Positions 54,278-64,000 of a stretch of DNA of 64,000 nt are shown one piece after another; position 1 is the stretch's first letter; the number at the start of each line of letters is the position of its first letter. This stretch comes from Agapetus fuscipes (Eukaryota; Arthropoda; Insecta; Trichoptera; Glossosomatidae): NCBI GenBank assembly GCA_951799405.1, contig OX637342.1:16229298-16293297 (forward strand). Reading direction: 5' to 3'. The notes under the pieces are model-generated. The model saw only the letters and a list, made by a program, of their open reading frames with translations, ran no database searches and had not been told where the DNA came from. A program made the position numbers and the translations under genes.

Positions 54278-55722
54278 TGATCTTTATCTCGCCAAGGGTC
54301 TTTTCAGACACAACACATTCTGCCAGATTGTTAATGGATTACCGGAAAAACTGTATTCAAGCTTTCATCCGTTTCCATGCACTTCTGATTTCCAGCCCGG
54401 ATAGAAAAAAAAGGCAAATCGGGTAGAATCGTAACAGAATGCGTTTAGTGTGAATTGGCTGACATTGTTCGAATACTTATGCAGTACTAGAAGGGTGTGC
54501 GCGTAACCGCGTATACTTGTATTAATAAAATATTAGGCTGGATTATGGCGGCACAATCATACCCCTTCCTACTCATGCACAAGTTCTCGACCCGATGGAC
54601 ACCCAAGTACGTTATGTGAGGTAATTGTTACCTTCCGTGTTAGTAGTGGTCTATGACCCTAGCCCTTCATAGGGCAGATGTGATGTTGGCTAATGTGAAC
54701 AATTTAAACAATCAAGTGATCTTATGTTAAGTAAGTTATTTATACAATTCTCCACAGAACATGTTTAAAAGTACAACAACCTCTATAATAGGTACCTACA
54801 TAATTCTGAATTCACCATTTTCATGGAAACAGTATTAATGTACAATAGAATATGTACCTTGTTGCATTCACCTTTTTAAGTACCTACCTACTATAATATC
54901 GATTTAATGGTAAAACTGAATAAGTGGCATAATATGAAGCTTAGATGGGTGTCTCAGATAAATGTACCTTTTAACTAACTTCAACGAGAGAAAACGCTAC
55001 AAATGTGTGAAAATCCTGAAGTGTAAAAGATAATGGCAATAAAAGGTTTCATCCACGATTTCTCAAATCAGTGAGTCTGCACTTATTCAGTTTTACCTTT
55101 AAGGTAGCGATATGACTATGAATGGAATGTGTGCGATTGTTTTTGATTGCCTGTATAGATTATTTTTATAAACTGTGAAAATGTGTATTGTATGAATAAA
55201 AAACCCCTAAATAAACATAATATAGTTGAGTAAGTGTCTATTTAAAAATCCATCGCTCATTATGCCAAGCTACTTATACCCGTCAATAAAATTATATGTA
55301 TTTATCTTTATAAAAATGGTATAAGAGTCATCTACATCATCACATAATTGTTTGAAAAAAAAGATAATAATGTTGAGATCGTAAATAAATGAATGGTGAG
55401 CTCATTTTTCAAAATCTTCACGTCCATAAGTAGTACAATTTTTATTTTCCAAAAACTAATTAGAATAGGAAAGTTGAAAGTAATATTTGTAATTTTATTA
55501 TAATAATAATTATCTGATTTAAGTTGTACATAAAACTAAATAAATATGTAGAATAAGTATGATGCATTTTTATTTCAAAATAAATTAACTTATACGAATT
55601 TTTGTGTTTTATTATTGGTAACAAAATGCAGACACAAGGACATGTCTTAAAATAAAAAAATAAGCTTTTGGCATAAATGAAGGAAGGCTTGCTGTTTTCG
55701 ACACATTTTCTTCCTCCTTTAT
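54278..55722 (+). other. 3' UTR and intergenic spacer
   Basis: Candidate poly(A) signals AATAAA at 54524-54529 and 55195-55200; which is used is unknown. A short motif at 55045-55120 recurs inverted at 36225-36290. No other gene seen. Confidence 0.5.
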
Positions 55723-55885
55723 CTAAATCTAAGCTGCAAGGATATGTATCATTTGAGATTCATATTAAATGCATTCCCACAAGCAGACACGCATAATTTC
55801 GCGCTCACACATGCCGCATGTGGACCTACAATATAAAAACCCAATTCTCAAATGGACATAAGCCCTGCAACTCTTGCCGTAAATA
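55723..55885 (-). repeat. Family C retroposon fragment
   Basis: TCTAAATCTAAGCTGCAAGG through CCTGCAACTCTTGCCG; 5'-truncated. Confidence 0.7.
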
Positions 55886-56335
55886 TTTATGATTACGTAA
55901 ATATAGGGCCCCCCGAATGGGCTCCCTCAGCGTCCATTGTTTCTACATGGGGGCCATGGAAAATAAATAAATAAATTCATATGGCCATCTATGGATTTTT
56001 ATAAATAGCTTTATGAAATCGGTAATACAGTTTTCTACTCTCAGTACTGTTATCAATTTATAGGGAAAATATTTTAGTGCACTGGCATTACATGACTTCA
56101 TCAACGGTCATTTTGATTTTACAAATTTGAATCTGACTTTTGCTAACTTTTGTATTTTATTGTGGCAGTTTCAACAATTATTTTACCAAGCTTTATATAC
56201 ATTATTATCAAGAAATGTGAATATAAACTCTGTGATATTTTATACATACATGAATAGTAAATTTTATCCGTAGAATACACGAACTTATATATTGAATTCT
56301 AGGATTTCATTTTGATATTTTAAACCGAGATCGCA
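55886..56335 (+). other. Probable fizzy promoter and 5' UTR
   Basis: AT-rich, no TATA/Inr pair that I trust. The start codon context is GATCGCAATGG. Confidence 0.4.
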
Positions 56336-56615
56336 ATGGCTCAGTTTAATTATATAAATGAAATCAACAGTCTCATATCTATGGATGGTCCTTTGACGAA
56401 AGTTCCGGCGCCTAGATGGCAAAAAAAGGGCTTGGACACTTCAAAATCCGGCAAAGGAAACGTGTCTGGTTTGAAAAACAGCAACTCCAGTATTTTGAAC
56501 ATCAGCTCCAATGTGTCGCTGCAAAAATCGTTTTCAGCGAACCAAAGCATCAACACGAGCTCAGTCAACTCGAAAACTCCAAATGAGAAGAAGAAATCTC
56601 CTAATCGATCGCCAG
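56336..56615 (+). CDS. fzy: fzy exon 1
   Basis: Starts [20 protein letters not shown] and covers a Ser/Asn/Lys-rich N-terminus. 93 codons plus one base; donor CCAG then GTACTT. Confidence 0.93.
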
Positions 56616-59600
56616 GTACTTAAAACCTATTCCGCTATGAAAAAAATATTACAATGTAAAATGTTATGAATAATATTATGATCACGCCATCGATGAAAAT
56701 AAAATAAATAGATGAAGCATCAGAGCCGTTTGGCGTGTCGAATCGCTGATGTCTTTTGTTTCCAGGCAACCATCTACAAGGACTGTGAAACTAAAATTCC
56801 TGTTATCTCTTTTTGACTTCAACTGAAGTGGTTGGCGTAAGGCCAGTCCTGTAAAAATATATAAGTTCCACTCATCACATGCGAAACCCTCTGGGATAAC
56901 GCAGCAAGAAGTTACATTATGTGTGTAACTTGGTTTTGTTTGTGACTCATAACGCTCATTATCTTATGTCTCTTCTTCATTGTATACTTATTTTGTTGCC
57001 TCTATGAGTTGTATGCTTCCAAAGGCCACTATCTTCACTTACAGGGAAAAAATACTTTTTCATATTTTTGTGAAAAAATACCCTAATGCATGTGTATTTT
57101 TTTTGTTCCTATGTCTGCTTTATCTTGAGTAACGGCAACGAGTTTGTCAATTCCTTCATTGCCAAATTAAAATAATTATTTCTAATGTTTCACCGTAAAG
57201 TAAAGTGGACTTTTGGTAACAGACAATTCATATGCAGATGCAAGCATTTTATTTTATCTTTTGATTGGTTTCCAGGACGAAAGAACTCAACCCCGACCCG
57301 CAAGAAGAACCCCGAGACCCCGAACAGCAGCGGGGCAGACCGCTTCATCCCTTCCAGGTCCAACACCAACTTCGAACTCTGCCACCACAAGGTCAGTACA
57401 CAACAATATTACCTGAGCGTTATTTACAACATGTGTGGGATGAATGACAATATTATTTATGAAATGAGGCTCCAAAAACAACATCTCTTAAAACAGATGA
57501 CTCTATTATGCCATAAAAGTAGTCTAATAAAAAGGTTTTAATTTTAAGCCAGCTTAGAGTAAATTTTTCCATACAAATAAGCTTAATTCTGATTTTAGGT
57601 TCAACCGATCTGATGAATATGGCCGTACCTTTAGATTTATTTAACGTGGCTAGTTTTTATCTTTCCAATCAATCAATTACCGGTATTACGATTTGGGCTG
57701 AATAGAAATTCAGTAATGAGAAATCATGTTTGACACCCTGTCTTATTTTTTTATAGGTGTAAAGTTCTTTGACACAAAAGCCAGAGTGTTGATTGTTGTC
57801 ATGTTATAATTCAGATGGTGCAGCAAGCCGGCAAACCCGAGTCGGAGGAGAACGGCGAGGAAGCCGCCGCCCCTGAGGAGAACCAGGTGTCCATGCAGCG
57901 CGCCCTGTCCGAGAGCCTCAACGTGCCGGCGCAGTCCCGCCTGCTGCAGTACACGTGCAAGGCGCCGCCAGCCCCAGAGGGACACCAGAACCCACTCAAG
58001 ATCATCTATTCACAGGTGGGAACAGGCATATAGTGCCCATAACTGTTATTATTAATTATCATTACTCTTATTAATTACTTTTGTTAATTATTCATTATTT
58101 TCTTCCAGTCCAAAGCCCCGTCTACCCTGAAGGCATCCTACCGCTACATTCCCCAAGCCCCTGACAGAATATTGGATGCTCCCGATATTATTGATGACTA
58201 CTGTAAGTACTCACTCCTACACTCTGATTTTGTAGTTTACTTATCAAGGCCAGTCCATAAGTAAATGTTTTTATAGCCTCATTCTTTCTTGTTTCTAAAA
58301 TATAGGTTACAGTGTTTTATAATATTGGTTATAGATTGGGTATGAGTCTAACCACCAATACTATATAGTTTTGTATGGTGTCAGTTGTAAAAAAGTTGTA
58401 ATGTTACAATTTTTCTTTTGCGGTACATAACAGGTTGTCAAACTAATCACAAGAACAGATGATAATTAACAGTGATTCACAAACAATGTTACCATAGCAA
58501 CCCAGTGAGTTTCATCTTCAATGGCGCTGCAGTCCAACTTAAGCCTTCGTGTTCTTCAACCTCTGCCTCAAACTCCGCCTGTCCTACGACGTCGCTGTCC
58601 AGTTCACAACTTGCAAGAGCTGAGCCCTATCCTTCCTCACCTCATCTTTCCATCTCAGTCTGGGCCTTCCCACTCTTCTTCTTCCTCTTGAGTGGCCAGT
58701 CAACATTTGGGAATCCGTGTGCCTGGCGTTCTGTTATCAAGTCCAGCCCATTCCAACCTGAGCAAGCCGGAGGGAATATGGCATAATTTAATTTTTGTTC
58801 CTACACCGTTTGAGAAACCTAGACACTGACCAAGCGTGACCAATGCTCTCTCAACGTCTTTGAAAGGAAAATGCTTCAACGTATTTATGGTCCAATAAAA
58901 TTAACTCCGGATTGTTTGAGCTGTACCAAGACGCTGATGTGGTCTGCTCGATAAAGGTCTACAGACTGCATTGGCTGGGACACATTCAGCGAATAGTACA
59001 TCGAAGCCTGGAGAAGACGATTGTGATGACGAACCCAGAAGAACGCAGGACAGTGGGAAGACCACGAGCAAGATGGCTGGATGGAGTGGTGGCAAATTGG
59101 CGTGTAGTGGGAATATGGGACTGGAAGAGGAAGACAGGATAGACAGCGCTGGCAGCGGTTAATGAGGGAGGCCAAGACCCACCCCGGGTTGTCGTGTCAA
59201 TGATAATGATGATGATGATGACTCTGTTTAAGTTTGTATCCATCCACGCGTTTCAGACTTGAATCTGTTGGACTGGAATGCGTCCAACATGTTGGCAGTG
59301 GCGCTAGGCCCCGCCGTGTACCTGTGGAACGCGGGCACGGGCCGCATAGACCAGCTGCTGAGCCTTCAGGGCTCGGAGCACGTCTGCTCGCTCTCCTGGA
59401 TCCAGGGCGGCGGCTCCCACCTGGCTGTCGGGGTCACCAACGGCACCACCGAGCTGTGGGACTGCGAGAACTCACGGCGACAGAGGGTGAGCACAACAAC
59501 AACTAAACCATAAAGGAAAATATCATACTTCGTCAATTTAAAAAAATATATATTTACAATTCAACAACTATATAACTAGCTAGACTTATCTACAATACAT

Positions 59601-62600
59601 TAAATAGATCAGCACCATAATATGTGTCTGAACTGGTCAAATAACGAAACCCACAACCCACTGAAAGACTGCTCCATTTGCAACACAGAGCTGCTAGGGC
59701 TAGGACCATGGACGTACCCAGGAAGGGGCAGGGGGGGGGCAGCTACCACCCCCCTCGAGGTCAAAAAATAGCTAAATTGTCATTAAATTTTGTTACTGTA
59801 CAGTGATGACTTTACAGCATTAAATTATGTTGTGTTCAATTTGCAAAACTTGCCCCCCCCTAGTTTTGATCCTGGGTATGCCCTTGACTAGGACACTCCC
59901 GAACAAGCCTTGGCTGAATCGAGGATTCTCCTCCACTCTCGCCTGTCCATCGCTTTTGCCCTCTAACCACGTATGTCTGCGTTGGCTGCAACTGCGTTGA
60001 CACCGTCTCAGGTGGATGTGTGATTATTATTAACTGCAGTATATTCTTCACATTGTGTGTTACTTACAGATAATGGAGGGGCACACCGGCCGCGTGGGCT
60101 CCCTGTCCTGGAACAACTACATCCTGTCCTCGGGCTCCCGCACGGGCACCATCATCCACCACGACGTGCGCTCCCGCGAGCACCGCATCGCCACCCTGAG
60201 TGGGCACACGCAGGAGGTGTGCGGGCTCAGGTGGTCGCCCGACGGCCGCTACCTCGCCTCCGGGGGCAACGACAACCTCCTCAACATCTGGCCCTTCGCC
60301 ACCACAGAGAACCACGAGCAGACGCAGCCTGTTTACTCTTTCAAGTATGCTTGCTACATATTTTTGGTTTACATATAAATAAGACCGGCCCATAGTCTAG
60401 TTAAGACCGGTCCCTAGTCTAGTGGTTAACACTTCTGACTCTTAAATGGAAGGTTATGGGTTCGAATCCAGGTGGAGCACAAAAAAATACACCATTTATA
60501 TTTTCAAATACGCTTTTCGCTGTGAAAAATTCATATTCTTTTACCAAAGACCGGTCACTAAAGGTCCATCCAGCCTTACAACAACTGGGTCTTGCTTGAG
60601 TATTGGTGCTTTCTAGCGACGACTAAGCTCGTAATCAACACCTCTGCAGTACTACAACAAGTGTCATAGACCCCTAGAGTCTCTGAAATCTAGGGAGTCT
60701 CCCCCATAGGATTTCTTAAAAAAAAAGTGTTTCAATAGACTTTGCTGTTGTTTTTTTGTTTCTTTGTATATTTGTACCATTATAGGAACTCGGACTATTA
60801 ATAGCAGGGTGGGGAAATTTGGCACGTCCCATAAAATACTCCAATTCAGATGATAGGCAGGATGACAATAACGCTGAGTGCATATTTTGTTTACCTGCGA
60901 TAAAAACTGAAAATTGGAATCATTCTACTGGGTTAACTCTTATTAAGAATTAAGTAAAGTGTTCCTGTTTGCATTCCAGCCAGCACATGGCGGCTGTGAA
61001 GGGTCTGGCCTGGTGCCCGTGGAGTGCAGGAGTACTGGCCTCTGGAGGCGGCACCGCTGACCGGACTATCCGCATATGGAACGTGAACAACGGGGCCAAC
61101 ATCAACACTGTGGACGCCAAGTCTCAGGCAAGTCTAGTGTGCCTACGATACTTTTATTTTAACCATCATCTCATCATCAGCGCCTTATAGTGTCAGCCAC
61201 TCGTCTCTGTCTGTTGCCGTCCTCTTGAGATGCAAATAGGAGGAAACATCCATGAGCCGCTTCACATCCTTGAAGTATGAAGTTCTTGAGCAGCCTTTTG
61301 TTCGTCTTCCCAAGATTTTGCCTTCAAAGATGTAAAGAAAGGTGGTATGTCTAATCAAGTGCTCTATTAGCTTGGCTTTCTCTTCGTTGGACTTCTTTTC
61401 AACCCATGATGTCTTGGACATTTTTCTCCAAATCCACATCTTGAATGCCTCCAGGCGGTCTTTTTCATATTTCTGGATGGTCTAGGTTTGGCATATCCAT
61501 ACAACAAAATGCTCCAAACAAAAGCTTTCATGAATCTTTTTTTTGTTTCCATTTTCAAAGGAGCATTTGTGAAAAGGTTATATTTTTTGATGAGTGCTTG
61601 TCTGGCTAGCGTTAACCTCTTTTTTATATCCTGAGTAGATTTGTTGTCGTATGCTAAGGTGCTACCCAGAGAGCAGATCTTGGTGCCCTATAATGTGAAA
61701 ATTAGGAGCTATTTGACTGTTATAAACTTGATTAGATGTAAGAAACAAGAGGTGAGGAGAGAGGAAAAAGCCCTGTATTCACTATCTTTAATATGACCAC
61801 TTTCATTAGTGACAGTTCTAATCAAAGTCAAGCGCGAAACATTCAAATGGAACCAACATTTCAAAGCATTTGTTTCACAATTAAAACTAATGCTGTCCCC
61901 TTATTAGTTTTCTGCATCGGCAAAATTAAATTTTATAAAAACTTGCAACTTTGAAAAGCTGTAAAATTTGAACCGTTTGAGACAGTCATTTTCTTTGGAT
62001 TGTTTTTAATATTAATGAAGAGGAAAGCTGTGCCAAGTCTCATTGACATTTGAGTCAGTGGGTTGCAAAATCCCTGCTATGTATTGGCCCATTTAATTCT
62101 CAGCCTTTCAGTGCTAGCTTCATTCTTGTCACATATGAATCGTATAGAAATGCATTCTTGGACCGGTCCGTAGTCCAGTGGCAACACTTTGGACTCGTAA
62201 ATGGAAGGTTGTGGATTCGGATCCCGGCGGAGCACAAAAAATATATAATTCATATTTCCAAATATGCTCTTCGCTGGGTTGAAAAAAATCATAAAACGTT
62301 TACCAAAGACTGGTCACTAAAAGGCCCATCCAGCTACAGCATCTGGGTCTTGCTTGAGTATTGGCGCTTTGTAGCGACGACCAAGCTCCTACACTTCTGC
62401 GGAACTCCAACAAGTGTCATAGACCCCTAGAGTCTCTAGAATCTGGGGAGTCTCCCGCACAGGATTTCTTAAAAAAAAAATACTGCCAGCGCACAAAAAA
62501 AACATTTGGATCAACAAACATTTAAATAAATTACTTTTTTATAACAGGTGTGCTCCATTTTGTGGTCGCAAAACTACAAGGAGCTGATCTCGGGGCACGG

Positions 62601-63668
62601 CTACGCCAACAACCAGCTGATCATCTGGAAGTACCCGCTGATGAGCAAGGTGGCGGAGCTGACGGGGCACACGGCCCGCGTGCTGCACCTCGCCATGTCT
62701 CCTGACGGCAGCACGGTACTCAGCGCGGGGGCTGACGAGACCCTCAGGTGAATATTGCAATTATTTAATGGACCCTAAACTATCTTACAGTATTGAAGTA
62801 TGCTTGTTGTCTCATAGTTAACCTACGGACTAGTAATTGGAAGATTGATTGAGTTTGATTTCCAGCGAAGCACAATCTAATGTAATCTAATCTAATTTGC
62901 AAAGATATGCAACATTAAGGATTCACATTATATGCATTTTCACAAGCAGACATGTATAAGTTCGTGCTTAAACATGCCGCATGTGGACCTGTGAATGTGC
63001 ACTGTGGAATATAAAAACCCAAATCTCAAATGTACATACACCCTGCAACTCTTGCCGAACTTCCCTGAAACAAAGGTGTTATTAGTAGAGTGAACCATTT
63101 TTTACAGCATGGGTCACAATAAAAAATAACATCAAAAATGCTCTTTGCTGCGTTCTAAAATTAATCTGCCTTTACCTAAGACTGGTCACCAAGGACAAGG
63201 TTCATCCAGCCTTACAGCAATTGGGTCTTGCTTGAAAATTGGCACTACATGCCTAGAATTATTAAAATATTTATCATCCAAAAATAAAATAAAGAACTGT
63301 TAAAGCAAAATATATATATAAGCATTTCAACATCATATTCCTTCACTTCCGAATGTGAAAAGGGGGATTAGTCAAAATAACCATTGGCATGATGATTTAT
63401 TTGTGTTTTTAAAGAGTTGTAGAACTTACTAACCTGTTTTTCTATGTATTGAAACCTCTCCACTTTCTGATTTGAGCTCTGTAACCCACTCATTTCAAAA
63501 CATTATTTTAGTGAGCGTCACAATGATGCCCGTATATTTTTCATGCCTATAATGTGAAAACATAACTTTTCCAGATTGTGGAAGTGCTTTATACCCGATC
63601 CCGCCAAGAAGAAGGAGCCGCAGGAAGTGAAAGCCGCCAAGAGTATTTTCAAACAGAGCATTCGATGA
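56336..63668 (+). CDS. fzy: Fizzy/Cdc20, APC/C activator (whole gene, 9 exons)
   Basis: Exons 56336-56615, 57276-57391, 57815-58015, 58109-58202, 59257-59486, 60070-60344, 60980-61127, 62548-62747 and 63575-63668 join in frame to about 545 residues, in the usual Cdc20 size range. Cdc20 recruits substrates such as cyclin B and securin to the anaphase-promoting complex and is restrained by the spindle checkpoint. Visible motifs: PAPRWQKK near the N-terminus; C-box DRFIP at 115-119; a Mad2-binding-like segment RLLQYT at 174-179; [10 protein letters not shown], then a seven-bladed WD40 propeller with [43 protein letters not shown] and [16 protein letters not shown]; and a terminal Ile-Arg tail. 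I saw no KEN box, common in vertebrate Cdc20. The checkpoint-type N-terminus and PAPRWQ favour Cdc20 over Fzr/Cdh1. Confidence 0.96.
56814..56945 (+). repeat. Family A SINE, 3' half, in fzy intron 1
   Basis: CAACTGAAGTGGTTGGCGTA to the GAAGTTACATTATGTGTGTA tail. A short sequence before it (56723-56790) resembles 752-850. Confidence 0.7.
57276..57391 (+). CDS. fzy: fzy exon 2 (C-box)
   Basis: Acceptor TTTCCAG, donor AAG then GTCAGT. Reads [20 protein letters not shown] then [23 protein letters not shown] is the C-box that docks on the APC/C. Confidence 0.93.
57815..58015 (+). CDS. fzy: fzy exon 3 (Mad2-binding-like region)
   Basis: 67 codons in phase 0, GC-rich. Acidic stretch [17 protein letters not shown], then [20 protein letters not shown] and PLKIIYSQ, aligning with the Cdc20 segment before the propeller. 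Confidence 0.93.
58109..58202 (+). CDS. fzy: fzy exon 4
   Basis: Reads [20 protein letters not shown] then [11 protein letters not shown]; 31 codons plus one base, donor GTAAGT. Confidence 0.93.
58510..58770 (-). pseudogene. LINE remnant in fzy intron 4
   Basis: The minus strand reads [20 protein letters not shown] then [17 protein letters not shown] before a stop; further stops follow. RT C-terminal region of a non-LTR element. Confidence 0.65.
58880..59222 (+). pseudogene. LINE remnant in fzy intron 4
   Basis: [13 protein letters not shown], then [19 protein letters not shown] and [19 protein letters not shown] (with frame breaks), ending in an ATG-trinucleotide tail. Another 5'-truncated RT C-terminus. 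Confidence 0.75.
59257..59486 (+). CDS. fzy: fzy exon 5 (WD40 start)
   Basis: Acceptor GTTTCAG. Reads [20 protein letters not shown] and on through [21 protein letters not shown] to an Arg; donor AGG then GTGAGC. Confidence 0.95.
59885..59990 (-). pseudogene. LINE 3' end remnant in fzy intron 5
   Basis: The minus strand reads [20 protein letters not shown], a decayed relative of the fragment at 28789. Confidence 0.55.
60070..60344 (+). CDS. fzy: fzy exon 6 (WD40)
   Basis: Acceptor TTACTTACAG; 91 codons plus two bases; donor TTCAA then [46 protein letters not shown] and [16 protein letters not shown]. Very GC-rich. Confidence 0.96.
60370..60727 (+). repeat. Family B SINE, full length, in fzy intron 6
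   Basis: A duplicated head start (AGACCGGCCCATAGTCTAGT, then AGACCGGTCCCTAGTCTAGT), B box GGTTCGAATCCAG, body, tail and A-run. Confidence 0.85.
60980..61127 (+). CDS. fzy: fzy exon 7 (WD40)
   Basis: Acceptor TGCATTCCAG. The first base completes Asn; then [40 protein letters not shown] and VDAKSQ. The end is fixed by conservation at SQ-VCSILW. Confidence 0.95.
61128..61133 (+). promoter_or_regulatory. fzy: GC splice donor of fzy intron 7
   Basis: CAG followed by GCAAGT, then acceptor ATAACAG at 62547. Reading across gives [13 protein letters not shown] as in other Cdc20 proteins. No GT nearby restores that frame. Confidence 0.9.
61190..61690 (-). pseudogene. LINE RT remnant in fzy intron 7
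   Basis: The minus strand reads [20 protein letters not shown] and [16 protein letters not shown], then after a frameshift (about 61440) [20 protein letters not shown] and [14 protein letters not shown]-like endonuclease-RT C-terminus; dead. Confidence 0.8.
62159..62480 (+). repeat. Family B SINE, full length, in fzy intron 7
   Basis: GACCGGTCCGTAGTCCAGTG head, body with ATGCTCTTCGCTGGGTTG, tail GGGAGTCTCCCGCACAGGAT and A-run. Confidence 0.88.
62548..62747 (+). CDS. fzy: fzy exon 8 (WD40)
   Basis: 66 codons plus two bases. [40 protein letters not shown] and [17 protein letters not shown]; donor CTCAG then GTGAAT. Confidence 0.96.
62806..63250 (+). repeat. Family B SINE interrupted by family C, in fzy intron 8
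   Basis: Diverged B head to about 62872, then a reverse family C copy, then the B body from about 63116 (ATGCTCTTTGCTGCGTTC, CAGCCTTACAGCAATTGGGT). Confidence 0.75.
62873..63115 (-). repeat. Family C retroposon nested in SINE B
   Basis: Tail CTAATGTAATCTAATCTAAT at 62878 onwards; 5'-truncated at CAGCATGGGT. CACAAT occurs at both borders (about 62871-62876 and 63114-63119), a plausible target duplication. Confidence 0.75.
63575..63668 (+). CDS. fzy: fzy exon 9 (terminal, IR tail)
   Basis: Acceptor TTTTCCAG. Reads [20 protein letters not shown] then [10 protein letters not shown] and TGA. The Ile-Arg end is the APC/C docking tail. Confidence 0.95.
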
Positions 63669-63784
63669 AGAGGACACTCGCACAAACTTCAGATCTGTCA
63701 AAGATTTTATGATTGACATGTAGTATAAGTGAATCCGAAACTAGCTTACTGCATAAAGGCATACTGTGAGACAACTCGTTGCCT

Positions 63785-64000
63785 TAGTTCTTGTTTATCG
63801 TATACGCCATTGAGAAAATTTTACATGAGCAATGTTTGCATGTGTACTGGACCAATGTGTCTTATGAAAACAAGAAATTTATTTAAAAAATATTTTAAAT
63901 AACTCTCACATTATCGAGTTTTACAGTTTTTATTAGCTCAGATTGTGTAGAATTTGATTCTTAACCTCTAAGGTAGTGAGTTTTGGTATGATGTAAATAC
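63785..64000 (+). repeat. Repeat G monomer (runs off the window)
   Basis: TGAGCAATGTTTGCATGTG, ACTGGACCAATGTGTCTTA and AGCTCAGATTGTGTAGAAT match the 193-bp array at 43440-44115. Confidence 0.7.

Noticed and set aside
57190..57985. Several overlapping frames on both strands around fizzy exons 2 and 3
   Set aside because: Shadows of GC-rich coding exons; only the frame joining to the Cdc20 protein is supported.
61131..61134. A GT within GCAAGTCTAG as alternative donor for fizzy exon 7
   Set aside because: It shifts frame relative to exon 8 and breaks the conserved SQ-VCSILW sequence; the GC donor keeps both.

Overview
The window is AT-rich, repeat-dense insect nuclear DNA. Split genes with GT-AG introns, a cuticular chitin-binding protein gene, tRNA-headed SINEs, Helitron-like ends and several non-LTR retrotransposon remnants all fit an arthropod. 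Lepidoptera is my best guess; this is inferred from the repeat style and was not tested. No rRNA gene, convincing tRNA gene, CRISPR array or prokaryotic feature was seen.

Two protein-coding genes are supported, both on the + strand. The first (13651-54277, five exons) encodes a secreted protein of about 691 residues. It has one complete CBM14/peritrophin-type chitin-binding domain followed by a long Asn/Gln/Ser/Pro-rich tail, and it belongs to the CPAP1-type cuticular proteins. Its signal-peptide exon is separated from the chitin-binding exons by a candidate intron of about 37 kb that contains most of the window. The second (56336-63668, nine exons) is a complete fizzy/Cdc20 gene of about 545 residues. 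It carries the C-box, a Mad2-binding-like segment, a WD40 propeller and the C-terminal Ile-Arg tail. Its seventh intron must use a GC donor for the conserved protein to be read through. The two genes are adjacent but have unrelated functions.

Regions: 1-13.6 kb is intergenic DNA full of retroposons, foldback elements and a candidate Helitron. From 13.7 to 50.7 kb is the giant first intron. It holds an almost intact non-autonomous LTR retrotransposon (21970-25643) whose interior is a 41-bp minisatellite, a pogo/Tigger-like TA-flanked element (26237-26884), hAT-type elements with 8-bp duplications (27782-28495, 49763-50429, and probably 19973-20813), and a roughly 2.3-kb tandem array made from a dispersed retroposon tail (31915-34200). 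From 50.7 to 54.3 kb are the remaining chitin-binding exons, with a decayed copy of part of exon 5 and a long hairpin in intron 3. From 56.3 to 63.7 kb is fizzy, with repeats in most introns.

Repeat families named here: A, a tRNA-like SINE ending near AGCTTAGTTGCG. B, a tRNA-like SINE whose 3' tail matches a Jockey-like LINE at 8313-8665. C, a roughly 240-bp unit starting CTTGACTTATAGG and ending in TAGATTATAGAT repeats, which is also the 3' end of a LINE at 34826-35697. D, a third tRNA-like SINE. Several elements are nested, which gives a readable relative chronology.
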